The notes under the pieces: generated by a model | The model's database searches: none | What the model was told of the DNA's origin: nothing | The model's input: the letters and a program-made list of their open reading frames with translations, nothing else | Assembly (NCBI GenBank): GCA_002900995.3 | Contig: CM035309.1 | Span: forward strand, 186,001-250,000 | Direction: 5' to 3' | DNA length: 64,000 nt | Origin: Ganoderma boninense | Taxonomy: Eukaryota; Basidiomycota; Agaricomycetes; Polyporales; Polyporaceae | Part shown: in pieces, positions 46,101 through 56,042 of the stretch | Layout of the letters: each line of letters begins with the position of its first letter | Numbering within the stretch: the first letter of the stretch is position 1 | Translations under genes and position numbers: made by a program

Positions 46101-47395
46101 AAATGCGCGGTGATTGTGCCCCGAGGTGAGCAGCGACTGCACTATCTTCTCGCGCGCCTCATTCCGATTCGCCACCTCCTTCGCAGCCCTTCATCACGTC
46201 TGGCCCCCAACAGTCCATCGCATGCCGTCGAAGGGTTCGACGTCGAGCTCACATCCTTTGTATCTAGGAAGCGATTAACACGCACCCCACACCCGTGCTT
46301 GGGAGCACTTGAAACGAGTGCTGCCTTCGGCCCTCTTTGTACCGGACCTCGGCCTCCTCGTAGAACGCTATAAATTGTCGCATTCCACTTCTTCCGCATT
46401 CTCGCTGGCGCGCACTCATTCTCAGGGCTGCCCCACAAGTAACAATCACCATTCGCGCACTCACAAGTTCCCGGTTTTCGCCTCATCAATCGCTGGCTCG
46501 CTCCCCCTTCCTGCTCTGCGCGCTCTGGGAATCCGAGACGATGCAGCATGTCCTCGTCCTCTACGTCCTCGACTGTGACCCTGCGCGACCGCTTTCCTCG
46601 GCTCACTTGAGCACCTCGACAATCTCCACATCATCCGAGGACACTCGAGACGCGTCAGACGGTGGGGCAGCCGGCGCAGTGGCTGCGTTCTTTGACGCTT
46701 TCTGGGACTGCTTGGAGCCTTGTGCCGGTTTGCGCTCTCGTTGCTTCCCTTTACCATCTGTTGATCCAGACTCTCAGAAGACTGACATTGTGTATATGCC
46801 TGAAGGCTTACCATTTCTCTCGCCTTCTTCGGTGCGGCGATGCGGCGCCAGTATGTGTTCCGGCGCGCTTGCGTTGGTAGTTCGGGAGGCCATACTCGGA
46901 CAGAAGGCAGCAATAAGGTTTCCCGTGGGTATGCAGAAGTTCTCGGGTAGATGTGATCAGTGTACGACATCTGTGTATTATTCCGGACCCTCTTCTCTGT
47001 GGCTGACTAGTCTCGTATCCTCGTGTGTCCTAATCAGTGCTGGATCAGACTCCCTTACTTGCGCACACGGATAACAACTGTACAGTTATTCTGAAAGTAG
47101 AAATGCTTCAAGGACAATCTATTTTATAGTATATAATGCACAGAGTCTGGCAAAACATGAGGCAGCCACGAGGGAAGGCCTCAGTGCGGCTCACTGCGGA
47201 TGCCCGCTGCCCCGAACCTTGAGAGAGATTGGAAGTCACCGGCGCTTTTCGATGGTGAGCGCTAACCACGGGTGGCTGTACCCTTCCGCGGGTGACGGGT
47301 TCGACGCGGGTTTGCTAGGTGACACCCTTACACCCGACCCGTGTGTGACACCCGTGCCAACCCCTGCGGGTATACCATACCCTTGCCATTCACTA
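43144..47395 (-). mobile_element. hAT DNA transposon, copy 1 (inside the Copia 3' LTR)
   Basis: Ends are TAGCGAATGGCAGGGGT and, in reverse complement at the right, TAGTGAATGGCAAGGGT. The 8-bp duplication CGTGTATG lies at 43136-43143 and 47396-47403; the intact left LTR has the single-copy target. Length is 4252 bp. The body is closely similar to 55761-59999 but carries many single-base indels relative to it. Confidence 0.92.
43442..46893 (-). pseudogene. hAT transposase, copy 1 (frame broken)
   Basis: Collinear with the transposase of copy 2 but with several one-base differences that break the frame. Examples: the BED-finger exon is shifted within VEDEDMLHR, and the C-terminal dimerisation block reads ATVRRRERLFSRGRLVL where copy 2 has ATSVDVERLFSRGRLVL. 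Conserved pieces remain, including GADARLQGFDGHRARVRCFL and DVRTRWNSTFDMLEGAIAHK. Because most differences are single-base indels and this contig also shows them elsewhere, some breaks may be sequence errors. Confidence 0.75.
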
Positions 47396-47403
47396 CGTGT
47401 ATG

Positions 47404-47754
47404 AACTGTATAGTTTTTGCTTACGTTCACGGTTTAGCTTCTCGGGCAGACGTCTGTAGTTAGAGCCTAGTTATGTTGTTTACATTTGTTTACTGACGAA
47501 AATCCGGCCTCATTTGGCAGGGCGCAGGGAAGCTCACCTCACACGTTCTTTTACCCCGAACCGTGTGAGGTGAGCCAGCTTCATACCCATACTTACATTC
47601 TGGACACTCACGTAGCTACACAGGACTTACGCGCTCTGCGCTGCAGGTTAGCTAGCACTTTACACACGTTCTTTTACCCCGAACCGTGTGAGGACTTACG
47701 CGCTCTGCGCTGCAGCTTCGCCGGCCATCCGAACCGCACATCGAACCTTAAAAA
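47404..47754 (+). repeat. Copia 3' LTR, second part
   Basis: Continues the 3' LTR after hAT copy 1 from AACTGTATAG to ACCTTAAAA. It matches 37991-38341 almost exactly, including the 14-bp hairpin (near 47533-47576) and the duplicated module. Confidence 0.9.
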
Positions 47755-50600
47755 TCGTGGTATGGGGGCACCGTAACATCCGTTTGAGTGGCAGTGTGGG
47801 GACGCGGGTCATCGTCAGACTGTAGACAAGCCGACGTGGTATGCAGTGGGTGAGCCTGGGCGAGTAAGGCGACGTGTGAAGGGGCTCTCAACTTGTGCAG
47901 GCCGGTTTCAGAAGTCAAGTTTTCGTCGTTGTAGAAAAATCGTGGGTCGTAATGGCCCTCTCGCGAACTCTCGGGGTGATGCGAATATGCGTGCGGATGG
48001 GTGCCATAGACAACATCACTGACGTCGTTGTGCGGGGATGGGCCGAAATATTCCACGACGTCGTTGTTGTATTCGACAACGGGAGGTGCATGTTGTGGAT
48101 GGGACTCGGTGGGTTCGACGTAAGTGTACCGCCGCAAGTCGAGCGACCACTCCGCGTCTGGTCCTGGTACGATATCGATTGAGGCGTTTGAGACAGGAGT
48201 CGTAGTATAGGCATGGGTGCCGGTGGATGGAGGTTGTTCGCAACCGACGAGCTGCGTAGGGTCGACTGGTCTCTGTGTGGATGGGTCTGCGAGGTGGTAC
48301 AACGAACATGGGTTGTCGTAGTGGAAGATATCCTGACCGCGCTCAGACACGGCCTGTGGGAAGAGGGTTGACATGCCAGCCTGGACGACTTCGCCGTCGG
48401 GTCGTAGGGACGCGTTGTCGTAGATAGGGTGTCGAACCCTCGGACGGTCAGAGGAGCTAGGACGCGAGAAGCCTGGACATGGGGTGATGGGCGGCGAGCA
48501 AGCTTGAACGTCGAGCAAGGAGTCCACTCCCAAAGAGTATATGGAATCCAGCGTCGCGTCAGAGTCGGCGAGGAAGGTGGCTTCTGTGATACTAAACCCC
48601 GCTGTGCCGGATAATGGCGCATATGAGTCTGATGCGTAGTTGGAAGGGGCGGTCGGTCTGACAATGGAACTCCACGGGCCCTCGGGTTCGGTTCCGGGGC
48701 AGGCGTCTTTATCCAGAGAGGTGTTCGACCCAGACAATGGCATGTTGCCCAGTGTGTGCTCCGAAGCATCTAAGGCGCTGGGTTCGAAGTTGAGTATAAG
48801 CTCGCCGGGCCCTAGTTCGTTCAAGTCGGGGGTGACGTGGAGGACGTCGGCGGCCACGGGGTCAATGGGGAAGCATGTGAGGCAGCCAGAGCACCGTCGA
48901 TCGTGCATGACAGTGGTGCATGTAGACTGTCGGGAGAGTCCCGGATCGTCCCCCAACAGCGCCCGCACATTTGTCGACAGAGGTGTCGCGAAGTCTGGAA
49001 CAGAGTGCGCCGCATTGTCAGACCCGCAGCACAGTCAACGGCTTCGTGCGCGCGTCGGTCCGTCCGTGATGTCACTGGCTTCCTTTCGGCTCTTCTTTGG
49101 ATTCGAGGTGGGACGTCGACGAAATTCGGGCCCACCACCGTGGCGAAAACCCGAGGAAGAAAGTCGTGACTCATAAGCTTGTCGTGGAGCTCGTGGTCTG
49201 GGATCGGTATGACTGGTAGTTTGGCTGGTCCGTTATGAGTGCGCGTCGGTTAAGGGTGAGCACTGGGTGGCTGCATCCGAAGCTGAAGCGGTGACGAAGT
49301 TCGATAGCGCTGTACACGATGCCGCGCGATATCGGGGCTGTAGCCGACGATGTGTAGGAGCGGTGATTCTGATGGTGTTGCCGCGAGATGTGTGTATAGT
49401 CAGGACCCGGGACACGAGGGTGCGCAACGCGTCAGGACGGTGAGGTTGGATATTCGTGGGTGTTATATCGTTTTGGATCCCGCAGTTGCCGAGTAAGGAG
49501 GAGCAGAAGGGCCGAACTCGTGGTCGTGACGTATATATTCAAGGCCGTTGAGCATGATTGCTTCGGTCGCGAAGCACGAACGCAAGTGTCGAATAGCCCT
49601 CCGAATACGGCGCGATGATTCGTAATCAGGTCCAGGAGACGATGGGGCTCGACGCGAAGGGAGTGAGCATGGTCATAAGTGACCGGCGGAGAGACGCGGC
49701 GGCCTGCCTCGTAGTTGGTTCTGCAGGTGTGGCGCCATCTAGTCAAAGATAATGGTCCATGCGTCCGCGAACATGCCTCCGAATCTCAGCCTGGAGACTG
49801 TAGAGGTAGGTTAGACAGTGCGGTGAAGTATCGGGAGAGAAATACACAATACCGGAGAATGCGCGGGACGTAAAAGGTATCCCGGTGAAGGGGTGCTGGG
49901 CATGGTTGAGGTTGCCCGCGTCGAACGGAGGACTTAGATGGTTAGAGGTGGGGGAACGGTAACGTTCTCGGGGAGTATGGCTTGGTGCGACTTGTCAAGT
50001 CGTCCGTTGGGATAAGAATCGGGCATTGTGAAGGCTGTGCCCTTTGACGTGTAGCTGAAAGCAGGGGCCTGGGATTCGAGATCTGCGCGGCGCTGTTGCG
50101 TTTGTGTTCTTACGCTTGTCCTAGGTTTGCAGGATGATGCGTTGTGGTGTGGCGGAGGATCGGTGTGGAGAGATCTTGGATCATGGATCCCGCCAGACTC
50201 ACTACCGCCTTTGTTTGACATATCGTGGGATACGTAAGATGCACCCGCCGCGGAATGTGTTGCGACGGAGATCTAGGTTTGCGGCGGAGTTCGGTCATTC
50301 CATTTATGACGGGATTATCTATCATCACGTATTGTGCGGAACTTACTTACGAGAGCATGAAGTGGTCCAGAAGTTGGCGGGGTTTCTTAGTTTCCAGATG
50401 TCTTGAGGCGTGTGACAGAGGCATGCAGCGTTGTACCCCTGGAAGTAAAAATTTGGATAGATTCTTTTTTTGCCGTAGATGGGGACATGTCGGAGAGCGG
50501 GTCCAGGCATCTGGAAGACACAGATGCAGTAGGCGGAGCCAAGAATCGTGCTTGCGGGAGACATCGAATGGAAGTTCAGTAACGTTTCTGTACTAGCGCA
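47748..50600 (-). pseudogene. host-like spliced gene cut by Copia; Ser/Thr/Pro/His-rich, unrecognised
   Basis: The clearest exon is a 406-codon minus-strand frame (47748-48968) rich in Ser, Pro, Asp and His, with words such as DRRCSGCLTCFPIDPV, CPGFSRPSSSDRPRVRHP and HAYTTTPVSNASIDIVPGPD. Its frame ends four codons into the Copia LTR, so the natural C-terminus is missing. Further upstream on the minus strand there are plausible exons with GTAAGT donors (about 50350-50540, donor near 50344-50350; about 50180-50310; about 49940-50100 with a second Ser/Thr-rich segment). The segment KKRIYPNFYFQGYN near 50430-50470 recalls the end of an HMG box, but I cannot show the rest. The composition resembles a transcription factor tail. 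Identity is unknown. Confidence 0.4.
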
Positions 50601-51188
50601 AAGAAGGCGGAGAGTACAGAGAGGAGCCGGTTACTTACCGTTCCTGGCGGAATGAACGGAACAGACGATTACAGGGCGCAGGGCGGAATGCCTTTGTCCT
50701 GTGACCCTTTGCCGGCACGTGAGTTGGCCACGCTTCTGCGCCCCCCGTTCTCATCCGATGGTAGCGCCGCCACGTTCAACGTCTACCTACATGAAGTCAA
50801 GTTACAAAGGTACGCAGCGACAACTCTTTCTCGTGGAGGTTCAGATGTGCTCCTGTCCTGGTCACAGGTCGAAATGATGGCAATATGTTTTCTCATACGT
50901 TTTCATAAACTCTGCGTTGTCTACTACATCCTATAGGCCGACGGGAATTTTGCTGCGTTTGCGCGTCCAGCTGTTGTAGCCGCGACAGTTCTGTCCGGAG
51001 TCCTGGGATAAGCGCTGCTTCGAGTTCTGGAGTGCTTTTGAATGGTCGTAGTTATAGCCACCCCGTTCAAGGATTCTCACTCGCGACAGCATAAAACATA
51101 CACCCCTGCAGCGTAGTTGGCGCTCGCGGGGTCGATGATGGCGTTGTCTAGGACCTGCCTTGGGACTTGTAGTCCGTATAGGCATACG
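50601..51188. other. upstream flank of the interrupted gene, to the gap
   Basis: Short open pieces on the minus strand (for example a segment ending PCNRLFRSFRQER before a GTAAGTAACC donor near 50640) may be first exons. Nothing here can be assigned. The stretch ends at the second N gap and shows no Gypsy similarity that I recognise. Confidence 0.3.
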
Positions 51189-51288
51189 NNNNNNNNNNNN
51201 NNNNNNNNNNNNNNNNNNNNNNNNNNNNNNNNNNNNNNNNNNNNNNNNNNNNNNNNNNNNNNNNNNNNNNNNNNNNNNNNNNNNNNNN
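51189..51288. other. assembly gap (100 N)
   Basis: Exactly 100 Ns. Sequence to the left is host-like; sequence to the right is the 3' part of Gypsy-A gag. No continuity is visible across it. Confidence 0.99.
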
Positions 51289-51501
51289 TCGGCTGCTACT
51301 GGGAAGAAGCCGTTCTCAGGAAACTGCTACATCTGTGGCCAGCCCGGACATCGTAAGTATGACTGCCCGCGGCTGAAGAGTCAGCAAGCCGCTTCCTCGT
51401 CCACTGCAACTACGGAAGTAGCGGCTCTTCAGGCCCAGGTCAAGGCGATGGAGGAGAAGATCGCGGCCCTTACGACCGCTGAGAAGAAGGAGGGTTTCTG
51501 A
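51289..51501 (+). pseudogene. Gypsy-A gag, 3' part with CCHC zinc knuckle
   Basis: The frame from the gap encodes KPFSGNCYICGQPGHRKYDC, a canonical CX2CX4HX4C nucleic-acid-binding knuckle. A coiled, charged tail follows (VAALQAQVKAMEEKIAALTT then AEKKEGF) and a TGA at 51499. The last two sense codons, GGT TTC, form part of a slippery heptamer. The 5' part is at 35931-36751. Confidence 0.88.
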
Positions 51502-51536
51502 TTAGAGCCGCACTGGACGCTGCGCGTGCCGGCTCT
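51492..51536 (+). promoter_or_regulatory. candidate programmed -1 ribosomal frameshift signal
   Basis: GGGTTTC at 51492-51498 is an X-XXY-YYZ heptamer in the correct gag frame (G GGT TTC TGA). A 5-nt spacer (TGATT) is followed by a stem AGAGCCG (51504-51510) that pairs perfectly with CGGCTCT (51530-51536); inner CAC/GTG extends it with one bulged C. A -1 slip leads straight into the pol frame, which is open without a stop from 51498 to 55274. Confidence 0.65.
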
Positions 51537-51659
51537 TGTAGTAATAGTCGATTTTCTGTACTGAGTTCTGCGTTTGTATATGAAGTAAATCATAGTGGCC
51601 AACACTTTCATATACCAGTACGGTTAATCGGCAAGCAGCGACACAAGGACATAGTAGCC

Positions 51660-54600
51660 ATGGTAGATAGCGGGGCTACTACTAAGTTTTTACATAGACG
51701 GTTCGTAGAGAAGAATCAGGTTACGACGAGGAAGTTGGCAAGGCCAATTCCTCTGTACAACATAGATGGTACTGAGAACCGTGATGGGACGATCACGGAG
51801 GTCGCCGTGTTGGATATGGCGATTGGAGACCACCGAGAGAAGGTGGTGTTTGTGGTGACAGACATAGGAGAAGAGGATGTGATCATTGGCCTGGACTGGC
51901 TGCGCGAGCACAACCCTGAAGTAGATTGGGAACGTGGCTCGCTGCGCCTATCGAGATGTCCAGAGGCATGTCCGGCTCATCGGAAGGCGTCCAAACCTGT
52001 TGAGACCAAAGCGCGTGATACGGAGGTACGGCTTACGGCGCGCAATGGTTCTCGGCGGGTGCGGAAGGCAAAGATGATGGGTAGGATATGCACGGCTGTA
52101 ATGGTCGAGGAGGAGGAGGAAGATAGGCCTCCACCACCAGGTTTTCTGCCGGAATGGGACGGCACTGAGGAGTCTCTTCTCAATGCACTGGAAGATGGAC
52201 GACGACTTCGAGGTACCCCTAAGATCTTTGTGTCGGCGAGCTACACGTACTCTCAACAGCTCGCTGAACAAGAGTACCAGAAGAAGGAAGTCCGTCCTGT
52301 CGAAGAGATCGTACCTCCCCAGTACCACGAGTATCTGCGTGTGTTCTCGAAAGAGGCATCCGAACGTCTACCTGAGCACGGACCCTACGACCACGCTATA
52401 GAACTCGTACCAGATGCTAGGATGTTCCATTCCAAGGTGTACCCCCTGTCGCCCAGCGAGCAGGTTGAGCTTGACAAGTTCCTTAGCGAGAACTTGGCCA
52501 AAGGATATATTCAAGAGTCGAAGTCACCGATGTCGTCACCATTCTTCTTCGTTAAAAAGAAGGATGGCAGCCTACGTCCTGTACAGGACTACCGGCGATT
52601 GAACGACATCACCATTAAGAACCGATACCCACTACCGTTGGTGTCAGACTTGATGGATCGACTCAAGAGGGCCAAGTACTTTACCAAGCTTGACATCCGT
52701 TGGGGGTACAACAATGTGCGGATTAAGACCGGTGATGAATGGAAGGCTGCCTTTGTTACCAATCGCGGACTGTTCGAACCGAACGTGATGTACTTCGGAC
52801 TGGCTAACTCGCCTAGTACATTCTCTGCGCTCATGAACGACATCTTCAAGGACCTCATCATACTCGGCAAAATCACTATCTACCTCGACGACATCCTCAT
52901 ATTCACCAACGACATCGAGGAACACCGCACACTGGTGCGTGAGGTCCTGAAGCGTCTGGCGGAGCACGACCTGTTCTGCAAGCCAGAGAAGTGCGAATTC
53001 GAACAGCCTAAGGTTGAGTACCTAGGTGTGCTCGTCTCGGAGAACTGTGTGGAGATGGACCCAGTGAAGGTCAGGGGTATCGCAGAATGGCCTGTCCCTC
53101 AGAACGCCTCAGATGTACGGAAGTTCCGCGGTTTCGCGAATTTCTACAGGCGGTTCATTAAGGACTTCAGCGCAGTATGCAAACCCCTCGACCGTCTCAC
53201 GGGTAGCGCTCCCTGGCAATGGGGTGCCGAAGAGCAATCAGCATTCGACGAGCTCAAACGTCGTTTCACTGAAAGCCCTGTCCTGAGCATGTATGACCCA
53301 GACCGCAAAACCCGCATTGAAGTCGATGCATCCGGGTATGCTACCGGTGCGGTTCTGTCTCAGGAGGGGGAGGATGGCAAATGGCACCCTGTGGCTTTCC
53401 ACTCTGAGTCAATGAGCGATGCGGAACGCAACTACGAGATCTATGACAAGGAGATGCTCGCCATCATCCGTGCCCTGCAGGCCTGGCGCCACTACCTCGA
53501 GGGTCTTCCCAGTGTGTTCGAGATCCAGTCGGACCACAAGAACCTCGAGTACTGGAAAGCCGCGCAAAACCTCACACGCAGGCAGGCACGATGGGCTCTC
53601 TATCTGTCACGGTTCGACTTTGTCATTGCACACAAGCCAGGCACCTCCAATGGTAGGGCAGACGCGCTGTCGCGCAGGCCTGATCACCAGAAGGACGATG
53701 CCGATGACAACCTGAACCGAGTCATGTTGCAACCCGATCGCTTCCGAGTACTGGCAGCCAAGAGAGGGCACATGTCAGTGGTACCAGAAAAGGCACTGCT
53801 CCGCCGCATTCGAGAATGTGGAGAGCGTGAGCAGGAGGTCGCAGAGGCACTCAGCAAGCTCGATAAGCTAGGGCCAGCACGTCTACAGAACGATTTGGTG
53901 GACTGGAACACAGAACAAGGCCTGCTGCTCTACCGCGGCCGAGTTTATGTCCCCAAAGACGACGCGCTCCGAGCAGAGATAGTGCGCATTCACCACGACC
54001 TCCCGCCTGCTGGACACCCTGGCCAGGCAAAGACGGTGGAGTTGGTTACACGAAACTACTGGTGGCCGGGCATGGCAAAGTTCATTAAGGATTACGTTGA
54101 GACCTGCGACACTTGTCGCCGTGGCAAGACTTCACATGCGAAGCCACATGGTCCCCTTCAACCCAACGAGATCCCGGACGGCCCAGGCCAAGTAGTTACC
54201 TGCGACTTCATCACTGGACTGCCGGAGGTGGACGGATACAACGCGCTCCAGCTTATTGCTGATCGGCATGGAAAGATGATTCACCTTATTCCATGCACTG
54301 AGGAGATCGACACGGAAGGGACTGCAGACAACTTCATTAGAGAATGGTTCCGTCTACATGGACTCCCGCGAAAGATCATCTCTGATCGGGGGCCCCAGTT
54401 CTCTAGCAAGCTCTTCCGTGCAATCCTTAAAGGCCTCGACATAGAAAGCGCGTTGTCCACAGCCTACCACCCGCAGACGGATGGACAGTCGGAGCGATGG
54501 AACCAGGAGATAGAGGCGTACCTACGGATGTACTGCTCAAGGCGCCGCGACGATTGGGTCAAGTGGCTACCAACAGCAGAGTACTGCTTTAACTCGCGCG

Positions 54601-55274
54601 TACATTCATCCACAGGGTACTCGCCGTTTTACCTCATGTACGGCTATGAACCTCAGTTCCACGTTCCGATGCTATCCACCACGGTGCCTACGGCGGATGA
54701 ACGAAGAGAGGAGTTGCGGCAGGCAAGGGAGGATGCGACCTCAGCCTTAACCCTGGCAGCAGAACGGATGAAGGAGTACTACGATCGCTATGTCTCCGCT
54801 GCTCCAGAGTTCAAGGAGGGTCAGAAGGTGTGGCTCGACACGAGGAATTTCCGTGTCCCAGGAGTCTCTCGGAAGCTGGTGGACCGGTACGCTGGCCCGT
54901 ACCCTGTCAAGCGCAAGGTGGGCAACTTGGCTTATGAGCTCAAGCTCCCCAAAGACATGGGGCTCCACCCGGTGTTCCATGTGACACTCTTACACCCGCA
55001 CAAAGAAAGCCAACTTCCTGGTCGGCATCCCCCTGAACCCGCAGCTCTTGAAGTGGAAGGAGAGGAAGAGTACGAAGTAGAGGAAGTGTTAGAGTCGCGT
55101 CGGTATGGGCGGTGGAAGAAACTGCAGTATCTTGTTCACTGGAAGGGCTGGGGCCCTGAACACGATAGCTGGGAAGACGTGTCAGATCTAGCAAATGCGC
55201 CAAAAGTGCTGCAAAAGTTTCATTCGACACATCCCGACGCTCCTGGCCCTCTCAACAAGAAGACTCGATCGTGA
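51660..55274 (+). CDS. Gypsy-A Pol: protease, RT, RNase H, integrase, chromodomain
   Basis: A 1204-codon frame from the first Met; the same frame is open back to 51498, so Pol is probably made by -1 frameshifting. Order by residue: protease DSGATTKFLH at 3-12; RT with DGSLRPVQDYRRLN, FTKLDIRWGYN and catalytic YLDDILIF near 407; RNase H with IEVDASGYATGAVLSQE near 550; integrase zinc-binding HH-CC ending CDTCRRGK near 815; integrase core D in VTCDFITGLP (about 847), D in SDRGPQFSS (about 907), E in TDGQSERWNQE (about 945); C-terminal chromodomain VLESRRYGRWKKLQYLVHWK followed by GWGPEHDSWEDVSDL near 1140-1190. The chromodomain marks it as a chromovirus that targets modified histones. All catalytic residues are present and the frame is intact. 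Confidence 0.95.
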   Translation: MVDSGATTKFLHRRFVEKNQVTTRKLARPIPLYNIDGTENRDGTITEVAVLDMAIGDHREKVVFVVTDIGEEDVIIGLDWLREHNPEVDWERGSLRLSRCPEACPAHRKASKPVETKARDTEVRLTARNGSRRVRKAKMMGRICTAVMVEEEEEDRPPPPGFLPEWDGTEESLLNALEDGRRLRGTPKIFVSASYTYSQQLAEQEYQKKEVRPVEEIVPPQYHEYLRVFSKEASERLPEHGPYDHAIELVPDARMFHSKVYPLSPSEQVELDKFLSENLAKGYIQESKSPMSSPFFFVKKKDGSLRPVQDYRRLNDITIKNRYPLPLVSDLMDRLKRAKYFTKLDIRWGYNNVRIKTGDEWKAAFVTNRGLFEPNVMYFGLANSPSTFSALMNDIFKDLIILGKITIYLDDILIFTNDIEEHRTLVREVLKRLAEHDLFCKPEKCEFEQPKVEYLGVLVSENCVEMDPVKVRGIAEWPVPQNASDVRKFRGFANFYRRFIKDFSAVCKPLDRLTGSAPWQWGAEEQSAFDELKRRFTESPVLSMYDPDRKTRIEVDASGYATGAVLSQEGEDGKWHPVAFHSESMSDAERNYEIYDKEMLAIIRALQAWRHYLEGLPSVFEIQSDHKNLEYWKAAQNLTRRQARWALYLSRFDFVIAHKPGTSNGRADALSRRPDHQKDDADDNLNRVMLQPDRFRVLAAKRGHMSVVPEKALLRRIRECGEREQEVAEALSKLDKLGPARLQNDLVDWNTEQGLLLYRGRVYVPKDDALRAEIVRIHHDLPPAGHPGQAKTVELVTRNYWWPGMAKFIKDYVETCDTCRRGKTSHAKPHGPLQPNEIPDGPGQVVTCDFITGLPEVDGYNALQLIADRHGKMIHLIPCTEEIDTEGTADNFIREWFRLHGLPRKIISDRGPQFSSKLFRAILKGLDIESALSTAYHPQTDGQSERWNQEIEAYLRMYCSRRRDDWVKWLPTAEYCFNSRVHSSTGYSPFYLMYGYEPQFHVPMLSTTVPTADERREELRQAREDATSALTLAAERMKEYYDRYVSAAPEFKEGQKVWLDTRNFRVPGVSRKLVDRYAGPYPVKRKVGNLAYELKLPKDMGLHPVFHVTLLHPHKESQLPGRHPPEPAALEVEGEEEYEVEEVLESRRYGRWKKLQYLVHWKGWGPEHDSWEDVSDLANAPKVLQKFHSTHPDAPGPLNKKTRS

Positions 55275-55300
55275 GGACACGATCCTTAGGAGGGGGGTAT

Positions 55301-55760
55301 TGTCATGAACGGCACGCTCAGCGCCTACCCCGGCGTCTCTCTTTCCCTTTTTGGACTGTTTGCCTCCCGCGTCGTCCTTATTGTCCTCCGTTGTTTAGCA
55401 AACCTGTCCCTTGTTCTCGCAGTACAATAACTCCTGTTACCCATTGTTCCCGTCGTCATTGTACTACATACCATTGTTCTTCCACTGGTTCCCGTGTCCA
55501 TAGTTACCTATTGTCCCCGGTTCCCATTGTCCACTACATGTATATAAGACCTGTACTTCGCTACCTGGAGACCTCAGTTTCGACCTCTTGTCTCCAGGTA
55601 AGCCTCGCTGTATTCTCGCTCGTTAGTTACTCGCTCAATACATCTTGTCTCCAGCCTGACTGTCGAGCCCTGCTCCGCTCTCGCTGCACAAGTGCTCGTC
55701 GACGCCCTTGCTCGTCTCGTAAGCCTCCTCCCTGATCTTACTCGACAGCCAGTCGTAACA
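55301..55760 (+). repeat. Gypsy-A 3' LTR
   Basis: A direct repeat of 35084-35543, same length and, in my reading, the same sequence. It is preceded by AGGAGGGGGG and followed by the GGTGT target duplication. Confidence 0.93.
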
Positions 55761-56042
55761 GGTGTACCCCCGGGTAGCGGCATAGACCCCTCGATCGAAC
55801 CCGCCAAATACCCCTACCCGCCACCCGCGGGTATGGGGGGGTACGGGTAGAAGCGCCGGGTACGGGGGTGCGGGTAAGGGTGTGGCGGGTACGGGTATTG
55901 GCCAGGGGTTCGAACGAGTAAATACACTCTGTAACATGTATTGCATCCAAAGAAACACAGAGGGAGGCAGCTGGTGTCGAAAACTATCATACAACATTGC
56001 CAGAAATTGTTTGAGGAGATACTACATGCAATCCGAGGCCTA

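Larger units (their letters stand above)
37796..47754 (+). mobile_element. Ty1/Copia LTR retrotransposon, 3' LTR interrupted by hAT copy 1
   Basis: The left LTR (37796-38341, its first TG lost in the gap) and the right LTR (42939-43143 continued at 47404-47754) share sequence from TTGAGGGATGAC to ACCTTAAAA. Between them lie a primer-binding site, gag-pol and a short GAGGGGG polypurine tract at 42930-42936. Domain order (protease, integrase, RT, RNase H) is that of Copia. Differences between the LTRs are mostly single-base indels, probably sequence errors, with a few substitutions. Confidence 0.92.
35084..55760 (+). mobile_element. Ty3/Gypsy chromovirus LTR retrotransposon (Gypsy-A), itself interrupted
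   Basis: LTRs at 35084-35543 and 55301-55760, both TGTCATGAACGG...CAGTCGTAACA. A 5-bp duplication GGTGT flanks the element (35079-35083 and 55761-55765). gag begins after the left LTR and is cut at 36751 by a second LTR element. The gag zinc knuckle and the complete pol resume after the second assembly gap at 51289. A polypurine tract (AGGAGGGGGG) lies just before the right LTR. The two LTRs read identically base by base as far as I compared, so the insertion is young. Confidence 0.92.

Noticed and set aside
55900..55925. GGGTTCGAAC as a tRNA B-box
   Set aside because: No cloverleaf or A-box upstream; it lies in the subterminal region of the hAT element.
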